From Jaapia argillacea MUCL 33604 (Eukaryota; Basidiomycota; Agaricomycetes; Jaapiales; Jaapiaceae): a stretch of 63,554 nt of DNA. The DNA lies in assembly GCA_000697665.1 (NCBI GenBank), contig KL197717.1:1237149-1300702 (forward strand). The letters are read 5' to 3'. Numbering within the stretch: the first letter of the stretch is position 1; every line of letters begins with the position of its first letter. Made by a program: the position numbers and the translations under genes. The notes below the pieces were generated by a model, which saw only the letters and a program-made list of their open reading frames with translations, did not search any database and was not told the origin of the DNA. Positions 1 to 10,480 of the stretch are shown here, one piece after another.

Positions 1-581
1 GTCTAGTCCAACACTCTACTAGCACCGTGACTTCTATACTGCGGCCTTATGATGTTTTTTCTATTTATGTAATACGTAGACGACGATGTGTGGGAAACCT
101 TTCAACTGTACTCGCTTGAAGTCCTGCGAGTGCGATAGGGGTATGACGGCCCGCTATTCAAACACAAGCTTATTCCGGACCTGATCACCGGCGAAGATGA
201 TCAACACAAACCGGGGTTACCCGAGAGTGTGCAAGTGGGAGTAATCAGAAGAACGGCTTTTGTATTCTAGGGGGGGCTTTTCCATGCAGTAAGGTTTCAA
301 GGACTGGTGTGGTACCTGCAGGAGTAGTTCCGGCAGAAGGACCAGTGTTCGAAGGCGTGTCGAAGTCGAAGCCCACGGACGGCGTCGGCGTATGAATAGG
401 CTGGGTCGCGAAGGTAGCTGCAACGATATTTGCTGGTATAGATTTTGATGGTCATATGTCGGATGTCGAAACTAGTCTCGAGCGTCTTGACGCGGTATAG
501 GTCGGTGTCGACGTCGGATACTCCTGCGCTGCCGTATGCGAGCAACAAGGGCGGTTGGGTAACAAGAAAGTCTTGAGCTAA
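1..581 (-). other. possible internal part of an LTR retroelement running off the left edge
   Basis: This stretch lies just inside the left LTR (582-875) if that LTR is the 5' LTR of an element transcribed towards position 1. On the minus strand it has short open stretches rich in Pro, Thr and Ser, as at the start of some gag proteins, but several frames are broken and no protease, reverse transcriptase or integrase motif is visible before the edge. No primer-binding site could be identified. It may equally be unrelated flanking DNA. Confidence 0.25.
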
Positions 582-875
582 TGTCAGCAACAAACAACAA
601 CCAGGGATGTGGCTGGCAGCAGCGCTGGATGAAGAGTGCGAGTAGCGATCAAGGAGTAATGAGGTCGACCGATGACACACGAGAGTGGCTGGTTTGGAAT
701 AGACCAGCTCAAGACTGGGTTTTGCATTAGGATGGTACAAGTTTATATACTACATGACTAGCTAAGAATAGTCCGATGGTGCAATAAGGCGTCATACCGA
801 GATCTTAATGCTACTGGTCAGAATACTAACGAATGTTCTACGGGTCAGGTGATCAAAAGTAAAAAGAACGTGACA
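582..875 (-). mobile_element. LTR of a retrotransposon, reverse orientation
   Basis: Read on the minus strand this block begins TGTCAC and ends TGACA, the TG..CA ends expected of an LTR, and has a TATATAAA box at 742-749. It is an inverted copy of the solo LTR at 61932-62234, matching over nearly its whole length with scattered substitutions and small indels. Unlike that copy it has no target-site duplication: the flanks are GCTAA on the left and CCACT on the right. It is therefore either one end of a longer element or a rearranged solo LTR. The family cannot be named from the LTR alone. Confidence 0.8.
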
Positions 876-900
876 CCACTCGACGCGGGTACTTCGGGTC

Positions 901-1362
901 GTGAATGGGGACGATATGTCAACGCCTAATTGGAGTGGAGAGAGAGCCAGCCCCACCAATCGCCAATGCCAAGGCACCCACGAACCTGAAAGACTGCCCC
1001 GAGCCCAGATAACGGAGTTTGAAACCCCGACACGTCCCCAACCCACACACCTTCACTTTTCGACTTCCATCCAGAGGATGCCGACTGTGGTTCGTGATAC
1101 TCCACTCCAGGCCATCGAATCACTCCCAGATTCGCGCCCCTCGACCTGCGTACAGGTGTCAAGGCTACGCACCTATCGACCACTCCCACTCCCGCCCCTC
1201 AACTCTGCGCCACCTAACGACACGCCCACTACGCTTCAGCCTCTACACTCCGACATCCGCCTTATGGAGAGACCAACTAATCAGGCTAGAGACACATTCT
1301 GGCGAATCCGCTCGACACGCCAAGATTTCTTACAAACCCCTCCGCCTTCATACACCGAATAG
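901..1362 (+). CDS. hypothetical short proline-rich protein
   Basis: A single open frame of 153 codons beginning next to the left LTR. The product has no recognisable domain, signal peptide or membrane segment. It is rich in Pro, Thr, Ser and Arg, has a short PLPLPPL stretch that could bind SH3 domains, and ends in PPPSYTE, where PPSY is a PPxY-type WW ligand. Low-complexity composition makes a chance frame quite possible. The function is unknown. Confidence 0.22.
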   Translation: MNGDDMSTPNWSGERASPTNRQCQGTHEPERLPRAQITEFETPTRPQPTHLHFSTSIQRMPTVVRDTPLQAIESLPDSRPSTCVQVSRLRTYRPLPLPPLNSAPPNDTPTTLQPLHSDIRLMERPTNQARDTFWRIRSTRQDFLQTPPPSYTE

Positions 1363-1975
1363 ATGACTTATTGCCCTCCTTCGATTCTTCGTATCTCTTG
1401 CATTTCATCTTCGATTTCGACAACACCTTTTTGTTCCACGCCTGACAACGACAACAGCTTTCCTTGATTGTATCGATATGCTGCATAAATGTGTACGATA
1501 GTTCCTTCTCCTCGGGTTCAAGTTGGTGAACCCTCCACTCCGGAACGTCTCAGAGCAATCGAACAAAACCCCATGAAAAGCCGAGAGGCAAAATCGCATA
1601 AAGGTGGCATAGATTCAAAAATATCTCGCAAAAAGAAATCTAAGACGTCTATCAACAGCTTCGAGTCGAGAATGGTATGAAATAATAAGCGCCCCTCGCA
1701 CCTTTGGTCACAAGCTGGTGGCGAGAGTCACGGAGGATGAATAGGATAGTGATGGAATAAGTTCAATTACTCCAAACAGAACAACGTGGCAATGTCCAAT
1801 CCCTTAAGCCTAAGAGATGCTGTCCCAACAAATCTCCCGAAAGAAAAGGCTATAATAGTCGAACATGAAAACACAGCGAGGAACGAATCTAGGAGAGTCC
1901 GTGAATTAGCCAAGATCTCAGATCATGCTGAAAAGTGATGGTGCTCACCCAAAAAGAAAACCATACGCGATCCAG
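1363..1975. other. intergenic, no gene seen
   Basis: About 600 bp between the doubtful proline-rich frame and the stop codon of the DUF7729-type gene. Only short overlapping frames occur. Nothing was recognised. Confidence 0.6.
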
Positions 1976-3422
1976 TCATGAAAAGGCCATTAATCCCATC
2001 AAACACACCAACCCCACCAACGCACTCCATCCCAAATACTCCCTCGCAACAGCACCACTCGTAACATTCTCCACAAACCCAGTCCCACAAGCTTTCGCAG
2101 CAATCTGCGCCGCTCCCTTGTAAGTATCCTGCAACTCGCTGAGATTCCCAAGTTGTTGAGCGTACAACCCCATTAAACTCTTCGTACAAGAGCTGCACGT
2201 GGGGACCGATGTGTTTGGTAGTGAGATGCCCAAAGGGAGCGAGTAGAAGTACAGGTCGGAGGGGTTGGTATTTCGGACTGCGTCGATGTAACAGTACGTG
2301 TTTGCAGATGGATCGGCGAGACAGCCAGCGGTGCGGAGAAGATCGAATGCTTGTAAACCTGTGTACAACCGTCAGAAACTTGGGGAGTTCATTGGAAGAG
2401 TAGGACGAACCGATGAGAGCATTTACAGCCAGAGAGACCCTATCCCCCAAGTCAACTGAACAAACGTCCTGCAAAGCCTTTGCAAACCACGCCATATTTG
2501 CCGAACATTGTGCGGTATCGGCGTTCGTGTTGCACGTTCCCCAAACGATGGTATTCAAGGCTGTCAAATTGGTTTGAGCCTGCTTAAGGCATCATTCGAG
2601 TTCAGCACCGGGTTCAATTGATTTTGTGGTCAGCATTCTTCTTATAGCGAAGCCATGCGAGGAGTAGGACGAGAAAAAGACAGGAAGATGGAGACGGAGG
2701 GTGCTCACAGTCAAGAAGGCCGCCGAACTCTGGGATAACAACGAGAAAGGACGACAGGTTCTAAACGCTGCTGTTTGTGTCATGTTGAGGAAGAACGCAT
2801 TGCAGCTTTGTGTCGAAAAGTTCTCTGATAGCGACGTATCGAATGGTTGTGGGAACGGCGTTGGGAGGACGGGAGGGGCAGCGGGGATCGTTGGGACGGC
2901 GCCCACGCCACTAGTGCCTGTGGCGGTGCCAGTACCTGTCGTCGTCGGAGTGGGTGAAGACGAAGGAAATGCAATTCCGGCCGATGACGCGGGAGCCCCG
3001 GTCATGCCAGGAGAGGAGGCAACCGCGGGGTCTCGTTTGTGTTGATGGTGATGAACCTTCCAATCGGTTAGCGTGTTCGACCACGTCCGCCAGTCTGTTG
3101 GAGGGTTGGAAGAAAGGGCGTCGAAAGCGACCGGATGAGAAATGTAGCGCGTCGTCAAAGTGATTAGGATCAGGACAGCTGGCACAAGAAAGAGGGTCCA
3201 TGTCGTTCGCCGACCAACTTTCTTTTTCGTGTCCTGAGGAGGTGATTGAAGAGGGACCGGGCGGAGCTTAAGAGGGGATATGGGTGGTGATGGCGAGGGC
3301 GAGGGGGATGGGGATCTGGAGGGAACGGATAATAGTGACGAAGAAGGGGAGGTCGAGAGGTGGGAGTGGGTGGTGGTGGTTGTGTTGGAAGATGGTAGGG
3401 GTGACGGCGGTGGCGTGAACAT
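1976..3422 (-). CDS. DUF7729-type membrane-anchored cysteine-containing glycoprotein
   Basis: Three exons on the minus strand: 3422-2709, 2579-2411 and 2358-1976, giving about 421 residues. The product starts with a Ser/Pro-rich tail of about 75 residues, then one hydrophobic segment (LFLVPAVLILITL), a Ser/Thr/Pro stalk and a conserved domain. That domain has the pattern of the fungal DUF7729 family: DTSLSENFST followed by Cys, RPFSLL, NTYCYIDAV and LPLGISLP with PTCSSC. The C-terminus is hydrophobic (LVGLVCLMGLMAFS), which could be a second anchor or a GPI signal. I infer a surface or secretory-pathway protein. Its biochemical role is unknown. The first ATG of the frame (3422) was used, because the codon before it is GTG. 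Confidence 0.8.
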
Positions 3423-5250
3423 CACATACGAATTATTTTGAGGGTAGCTGCCAATGCAATCTGGCTAAGGAGCGTGTTGTAGAAAGAGCGTATGATCTGT
3501 ATAGGACTGTTTGGAGAAGCAACGGATAAGGCAGACGATTGATGCCTACAAACACTCCATGTCAGATGTGCTACAATGCGACGAGATGGCTCCAGACTCA
3601 CTTTGAGGCAAATTCCGCTGACCAACGCCCACACCTTCGCCTCTGGTGAACGATGTGTTGAAACGCAAACAAATATTCTCACCAATCAAGAACACGCGTT
3701 CAAAGAGCGTCAGGAAAAGGAGTGTAGGTTAGAGAGATGTGTTGGCGACTTGGATATCGTAACTGGCGAAAATATACCAAATCTGTTGAGTTACCCAAGC
3801 GTAACTGGGGAAAGCTCTGTCGCTCACCTCGGAATGCGCGCTCGTAGACGGGAAAGAACAAACCCGAAAGGCAAGAAAGAGGTTGCAAGCGTGGTGGAAA
3901 CCGCAAACAAAATTGGGTCCTGCGCCCACGGAATGTGCTGATCGCCCTGATCATTGTACCTTGAATTCAGTTCAACGTCACAGGACGTCACCTTGTGACG
4001 AGTCACTCTTCGGGGCCTGGCTTCCCTGTCGATCAGAGTTCCAAAAACAGCACCGAAGCCCTACATCGCTTGATGTTGTTTTCTCCATTCTCCTTGCCAA
4101 CGCAGCACTCCTTGCTACGTCTGATATCAACCCGACATGTTGTGGAGTGTTTCTTTCCCTTGCTTGGTTCCAAGCAACACGTGAATACTCGATGTCGCTA
4201 GCACTCTCCAAAGACGCCAAGGAACTTGTCTTAACCGAGCGGCGTCCGAGCCGGGTTCCAGGATGGGTTTTCGATCCTTCTGCTCTCGCTTGTGCTGCTT
4301 CGTCGTTTCGACCCACCGGGTGCCAAGCCGTGGTTGGGATCTGGGGCGACGGGTTTCTGCAGCCGCGGACATTCCCCTCGAAGTGGTTATCCGCTGGCGT
4401 GAGTTGAAGAGTAACACGTGTCGAGGTAACCTCGTTCTCGTGAACTTGCATTTCTTGTTGCACGTCCACTTCTGGACATTGACTCCATTGAGAAATGTGC
4501 TTGCGGATTCCGGTGAATTAGAGGCATTGTGATAAGTCTTGCGAGATTCCGAGGGATTGCAATTGGTCATGATACATGGTTGTGTTGAGGCATTACAACA
4601 TAACTGCTTTTCTTCTAGACTATTGCTTTGCATTGATAGGCATTGACAGTATCCTAACCTTCCCTGTGGACTTACAACTTTCTGACTGTGCTGTCCATTT
4701 TCTGATCTAGTTTGCATCATCATGTAGGTTGGGTTAAGTTCCGTGTTGGAGTTTCAACACCTATTTCTCATTTATTTTCCTTTGCCATTGCCAGCATATC
4801 CACTCACAACCCTACTCAAACTGACTGTTGGCAGTTGCCAATCTGTTGTCAGATAGAAGAATCTTTTTCTTTCAAATCTACTTTGCTCAGTGCCTAAATG
4901 GAAAATACTCATCAGGTTCTGAAATCCCAAATTTCACAGGCTTTCTTCATTCTGGCATAACTTATCAGTTACCTAATGTGGAGCCTTAGCACTCAATCAC
5001 TCTCATGTCTGGACTGTCTGTTTCATCCAAACTCCTTTGCAGCCCAATTGAACCCATCTGCAAAAACATTCTTGTTACTGTCATCAGACTTCTCAGTCAA
5101 TCAAGTTGGCTCACAATCAGTTGAAGATTTCCTTTCAAACATTTTTGAGAGTATACAATGAATTAACATGTTTCTAGTTAACAGTAAGAATAGCTTGGAT
5201 GGAAAAGTTTCCCAGCCAGTATTTGAAAGTTGCCAGAGTGTTTTTTCAAT
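3423..5250. other. gene-poor, becoming AT-rich
   Basis: From 3423 to about 4720 there are long overlapping frames on both strands (for example 3883-4407 plus and 4127-4723 minus), but none shows a recognisable family, and they read through each other, as open frames often do in GC-balanced DNA. From about 4700 base composition turns AT-rich and frames become short. No gene is supported. Confidence 0.5.
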
Positions 5251-5564
5251 CATTATAGTGCTTTTCATAAATATGCAGAAAGACAAAAATCTGCTTGAGG
5301 CCTGCTGCAAGCTAGCACGGCTCATGCCGTCCTTCAGTTATCTCATCTGCAGGGCTAAGTGGTGCAAAATGGTCTCTTGTGGATGTTCAACGCACCTGTT
5401 GCTTGACCAAAAGGGCCCAGGACCCAAAAAATCCATCCAAATTTGGTTCTGAGCCCCACCAGCCACATTGCCGGCTCCCTCCTGGAAGCCTGGTGATGCC
5501 AAGAATTGAAAGTGACTGAGGAGACTCAAAAGAGCTTTCCACATATTAATGAAACACACTGTAA
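5251..5564 (+). repeat. dispersed repeat, copy 1 (possible SINE-like element)
   Basis: This 314-bp block recurs in inverted orientation at 43085-43411, where it sits inside the duplicated DUF1770/kinase segment. Conservation is strong, for example around CATGCCGTCCTTCAGTTAT. Differences between copies are mainly transitions and mostly change codons, so it is not held as protein. Both copies keep a box-A-like GGCTAAGTGG/GGCCAAGTGG and, about 30 bp on, a box-B-like GTTCAACGC/GTTCGACGC, as in polymerase III genes. The SINE idea is inference. About 90 bp of conserved sequence before box A does not fit a simple tRNA-headed SINE. Confidence 0.65.
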
Positions 5565-5634
5565 AGGGTTGTATAGTAAGCTGTAGCAATTTCACTCCCA
5601 ATCTGAGACAAACATCTAGGTCTAAATACTTCAT

Positions 5635-5729
5635 GGCATCTTAGCCAAGTGGTTACGGCGACAGATTAGAACATAATAGTACTTATCTGTTTCCCTTTGG
5701 GAGCGTAGGTTCGAGTCCTGCAGATGTCA
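5635..5729 (+). tRNA. tRNA-Ser: tRNA-Ser(AGA) with a 13-nt intron
   Basis: All arms can be drawn. The acceptor stem is GGCATCT (5635-5641) with AGATGTC (5722-5728) and discriminator A at 5729. The D stem is GCC/GGC and the anticodon stem ACAGA/TCTGT. The loop is TTAGAA before and A after a 13-nt intron at 5672-5684, giving anticodon AGA at 5668-5670. The long variable arm TTCCCTTTGGGAG marks a class II tRNA, and the T arm is GTAGG TTCGAGT CCTGC. The intron lies one base 3' of the anticodon, the canonical nuclear position. The gene stands alone in an AT-rich repeat island 70 bp after the dispersed repeat. Confidence 0.93.
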
Positions 5730-7048
5730 AGTGCTTTTGCTATCAAATTACTATCATTTTTCATCTTGGATGAAGTAAGGATGAAGATATTAGTGAGCAA
5801 CTGCCCCAGTAAGGCTGAGAGAGCCCAACATATTTTTTTCCTGATACTACAGTCATTTTCAAATCTGGGATAATCTATCCAAAAAAAAGAAAAAAGATAC
5901 AGGTGGTAGCTTCACATCTACTGCACTGTCCACTTTCACCCTGATACTAGTCAGACTGGAAAAATCATCTCAACAACACTATGAAATAGATTGACAAAAC
6001 AACCAAATTTCTTGTTAAACAATTCACTAAGTCCTTCAAATTCAAGTGTCTTTCTGGCAACCACTTGCAGGTGGTTTTGGTCAAAAAATGGTGTAAGGGT
6101 TACTGTGATTAGTGTGGTAGTTGCTGAGGTTCAAGTAAATTGTTCCTGCAAAACTTTTTTTGATTTTCTTTTTGGATTCTGACTATATAGTTTCAAAAAT
6201 AACTGTGGTAGAATAAATATGTGAGAATATATAGGTATAACTAGGATTCAGGTGGGAGTATAGTAATGCTAATCTCAAATCAAACCCTGTGAGAACAGAC
6301 ACGATTGAGAGCAAGAATAGCCTGAGCTGTAAACATATGATAAACTCAGTTGAATGATCAAACTCAGAACAATGTCAATAGCTTGTCTTAGATGTGTCAA
6401 AAGTAGGATTATTCAAATTTAAGAGTTTCAATCATGTTTACATTTATGTATCTAGAGGGATTAATACAGAATTTCAGGTGTAGAGAAGCCTCTAGGATGA
6501 TATTTCACCATTGAGATTTAAGGATGCTAAGCAAGGTTTATTTGACCAGCCAATGACATATATAAATGCCAGAGAGCCAAGGTATGAACTTTGATGATGA
6601 CAATGTTCAACAAGTTCCTAGGTATGAAGTTAGGTGTTAATCTGTATTGCAATTGAAAGCACACCTTCCTGCCAAGGGGAAACTTCTTCAAGCACAAATT
6701 CAAGTCCGAAGTTGATGTTTCAACGTCCCTTGCCTTTAGCCAAGGTATCAAAACAGGTGTTGGCTGTTTCATGCACTATGGAAACCTGTTGTCTGAGAGG
6801 GAGGTTATGCCAGTTACAATGCAGGATGAACATGCTCACCAGGGTCTCTGGTTGCATCGGAACACCCATACCATCTACATTCAGATTACAACATATGTGT
6901 TCTACTCCGCTGAACAAGGGTTGGCGACCAGGCGAATGCACCCATGGTCTCCAGAAAGCCATCATTCGCGGAGATGGATGAAGCCAACGGGACTCATGGG
7001 TCAGTTCCAGAAGCTTGAATGGCGAAGAGCACACTGAGTAGTCTCTCA
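5730..7048. other. AT-rich island, no gene seen
   Basis: Composition differs clearly from the gene-dense DNA to the right. Frames are short, stops are frequent and poly-A/T runs are common. It resembles old transposon-derived DNA, but no terminal repeats or transposase motifs were found. Confidence 0.5.
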
Positions 7049-7565
7049 TCAGGAACGAAGTATTCGACGTCCAAACCCAACCTTCTCGACGGAGTAGTTG
7101 AGGATGTCTGCTATGTTGGCGACCGTCATAAGCTGAGTGACGTGATAGTTCCACGGATAATTTTCGCGGATTTGGTATTTGACGCGCTTTTCGCCTTGGA
7201 GATGGACCTGTAAAGACAATCCCTCGCGGGACCCAGGGTAGGAATCACTTAAGAGGCACCGTTTATCACGAATATATCTGGTGGGCAGGGTAGATTCGGA
7301 TGTAAGTCCCGTCATGATCAGAGAACGGGAGGAAGGGCGACACCTTTTCACGAAGGCTGCCGATAACGCGAGGGCAAGATGGCGAGCGCTGCTTCATCGA
7401 TGGATGTACGAGCTTATCTGCACTTTCATCCTTTGTCGAAATTGCACAACAAACAGAGGAGCAGACAGTGTCGCGACTGGAGTCATCAGTGACCCAACTG
7501 TGCCATGATTGTACCTGGGCCGTTTCGAAAGGGGCGCAAGGGTGTCGAATTGCGACGAGACACAA
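7049..7565 (-). pseudogene. unrecognised coding-like fragment
   Basis: On the minus strand two stretches look codon-like and can be joined by a GT..AG intron (GTGATT at about 7247 to TTTACAG ending at 7207). The upstream part (7565-7266) is an open frame. The downstream part (7206-7088) reads through YPWNYHVTQLMTVANIADIL and then appears to slip frame into DVEYFVPDERLLSVL before a stop. No family is recognised and no convincing start was found. It could be the 3' part of a broken gene or chance. It lies head-to-head with DHH1, sharing the 7566-7968 interval. Confidence 0.25.
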
Positions 7566-7968
7566 GTTGGGAACGTGAAAGCTCGCTACCAGGCTTTCAG
7601 CAATGACAAGGGATACAAAGGTGCCAAGATTTCATTATTGAGACGGAATCCATGCTATCGGGGCACAAGGCAATTTGGGCATGGAACGACCGTGGGACTT
7701 TTCGAATCTTGTCCGCTACCACCAACTTCAACGCCCAACGTCGTCAGCTCTTATCCCATCCGATTTTTCCAACTTACATCCAAACTCTGGTCGCGATAAA
7801 TCTAGCACGAGTTGCCAAACATCAATACCTCCGGAACTTGTAACTATTCGCCACAGATCCGCGCACGGACCTCCCATTTTCCGCCTCGTTAACCCCCGGT
7901 CCACGTTTCCTGTACCCCGCCCATAAACCTCCCGGTTCCCTACTTTATTGACTAGTAGAAACTAAATC

Positions 7969-9754
7969 ATGTCTCAACAACAATCCCGAGCGTCGTCATC
8001 TGCATCGTAAGTCAAATTTGACGATTTTTTCTGGTTGTATGGGTCGTTTACGTCTATTATCGCGGGTAGCGCATCCACGCAGAACGACTGGAAGAACGGT
8101 CTCCGCCCGCCACCAAAAGACTTCCGTCCTCAAACAGAAGATGTTACAGCCACCAAAGGCATCGAATTCGAGGATATGTACATCCGCCGCGAACTCCTTA
8201 TGGGCATTTTCGAAGCCGGTTTCGAGAAGCCCTCCCCCATCCAAGAAGAGGCAATTCCTATCGCCCTTACCAAACGAGACGTACTCGCCCGTGCAAAGAA
8301 TGGCACAGGCAAGACAGCTGCATTCGTCATACCTTCATTGCAACAAATCGACGTTAACAAACACAAGATCCAGGCACTAATCCTCGTTCCCACACGTGAG
8401 CTGGCACTACAGACGAGTCAAGTATGCAAAGTGTTGGGCAAACATATGGGTGTGCAGGTCATGGTTACAACGGGAGGGACGACCCTGAAGGACGACATTT
8501 TGCGATTGTCGGAAGTCGTCCACGTGCTCGTCGCTACTCCTGGTCGTGTGCTGGACTTGGCAGGGAAGGGCGTCGCTGATTTGAGCGAGTGCCCGGTCTT
8601 TGTTATGGACGAAGCCGATAAGTTGCTGTCGCCCGAGTTCACGCCCGTCATCGAACAACTGCTGGGGTATCTCCCCAAGGATCGCCAGGTCATGCTTTTT
8701 AGTGCCACATTCCCCATGATTGTCAAAGACTTCAAGGTGCGTTCTGCGCGTTGTTCGTCAGAGCCTGACTCACGATCGTTGTAGGAGAAACACATGAGCT
8801 CACCATATGAGATCAATCTCATGGAAGAATTGACCCTCCGTGGTGTCACCCAATATTACGCCTTTGTTGAAGAACGACAAAAGGTTCATTGTCTGAATAC
8901 ACTGTTTTCTAAGGTATGGATCCTCGCCCTTCAGTCGCTAATCGTTCTCATCGTTGCCTCAGTTACAAATCAACCAATCCATCATCTTCTGTAATTCCAC
9001 CAATCGAGTCGAGCTCCTCGCCAAAAAGATCACCGAGCTGGGGTACTCTTGTTTCTACTCACACGCCAAGATGCTTCAATCTCACCGTAACCGCGTTTTC
9101 CACGATTTCCGTAACGGCGTCTGTCGTAACCTCGTCTGCTCCGACCTCTTAACCCGCGGTATCGATATCCAAGCAGTCAACGTCGTCATTAACTTTGATT
9201 TCCCCAAGAACTCCGAAACCTACCTCCATCGAATTGGTCGATCTGGCAGGTTCGGGCATTTGGGTTTGGCGATCAATTTGGTTACATATGAGGATCGGTT
9301 CAGTCTTTATAAGATTGAACAGGAGTTGGGAACGGAGATTCAACCGATCCCGCAGTTTATCGACAAGGCGTTGTATGTCGCTCCCAGTGGCGGGTCTGGA
9401 GAGGAGCAACAACCCCAACAGCCGAAGCCCCAACAGTCTGCTAGTGCGACGCAGAAACAACTCCAGCAACAATCAGGTGGTGTTGTACAGCAGAAGCAAC
9501 CGCAGACGCAACCTCCGAGACAACAGCAAGCCCCTCCACCCCCACCTCCGTTGACAGTTGCGGCGCAGCAAGCACAAGCGGGACAGGTTCTATATCAGAG
9601 TACGATTCCTCCGCAGCAACAGCCGCAGCAGGCTATGCGACCGAATGGGATGGCTCAGGTACAACCTCAGCTCGCAGCACAGAGGGCGTATGCTGGTGGT
9701 CCCGGGCCTGCTGGGCCAGGGTACAATAGGGGAGGTGTAGCCGTGCCGAGATGA
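7969..9754 (+). CDS. DHH1: ATP-dependent RNA helicase DHH1 (DDX6 family)
   Basis: Four exons: 7969-8006, 8070-8736, 8785-8913 and 8963-9754, coding for 541 residues. The full set of DEAD-box motifs is present: Q motif [11 protein letters not shown], Walker A AKNGTGKT (residues 88-95), [16 protein letters not shown] (193-196), SAT (224-226), [18 protein letters not shown] and [11 protein letters not shown]-terminal [19 protein letters not shown] and [20 protein letters not shown] are close to the DDX6/Dhh1 subfamily, which represses translation and activates decapping in P-bodies. After the second RecA domain comes a tail of about 150 residues rich in Gln, Pro and Ala, longer than in many relatives and probably disordered. 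The first exon codes for only 12 full codons. The 400 bp upstream contain no gene and serve as its promoter. Confidence 0.97.
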
Positions 9755-10480
9755 AGCGGTTTAGGGCGAGGTTTCGAGTGCGGGGTGATTGGTGAAGGAT
9801 GGGTGGAAGGGCGGTTGTGAGAGGGGTGTGAATGTGATTTGTGGTGGAGAGGTTGTGGGAATGGAGGCGGGAGGTGGTGGTGGGAAGGGGAGGAGGTTGG
9901 TGGGAAGGATAGGTGGCGACGGTTCCTAGTGCTTCCTCCCAATGACTTCGAGCGCGACAGTCACAATGATTCGAAAGGGTACTCTTGTTCAATTTTTACC
10001 ACCACCTTCGCTTCGTGTTCTTTTTTTTTGCTTTCTTTATTTTATTCTGCTTTCCCACCTCACCTTGACTTTCAGAGCTCCTTGTTGACCTCCCAAGGTT
10101 GTAGCATATCATCTCGTCATTACTTACCTCCCCTCTTCACTTTCTTCGTACCCTTTCGTTTTGGTGTTGGCCAGTCGTGTCTTGGACGTTGTTGGGATGT
10201 GATGTTGTGGGTTCTGGTGGTGGAGGGTTGTGCGGAGGGTATCTCTGTTTCCATACTCTGTCGCTTACATTTAGGCCTCTGCTTTTGCCACCAATCCAAT
10301 GTTGGGTGTCAGATACTCGTGTGTCGGGATTGAAGAAGGCGTGAGTTGTGTGTTGGTCAGTACTGCGGACGGCGTACACTCCCAGGCTCATTCAGAACAT
10401 TTTCTCGTATCCTCCGCCAACGTTAACCCCGCTCGGTGCTGGGCCCCTCTGGAATTTAGGACGCCCGACGAAAGGCGCTG
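9755..10480. other. DHH1 3' region and promoter of the glycosyltransferase gene
   Basis: About 725 bp with a G-rich then a pyrimidine-rich tract. Frames are overlapping and without family resemblance. Nothing else was recognised. Confidence 0.55.

Noticed and set aside
3883-4723. long overlapping frames on both strands
   Set aside because: They overlap in opposite directions, resemble no family and offer no splice pattern.
5168-5452. reading frame shared by both dispersed-repeat copies
   Set aside because: Differences between copies are mostly amino-acid-changing and the frames diverge, so it is not a conserved protein.
9839-10333. 164-codon plus-strand frame after DHH1
   Set aside because: Low-complexity Gly/Trp and Phe/Leu runs caused by G-rich and pyrimidine-rich DNA; no family resemblance.
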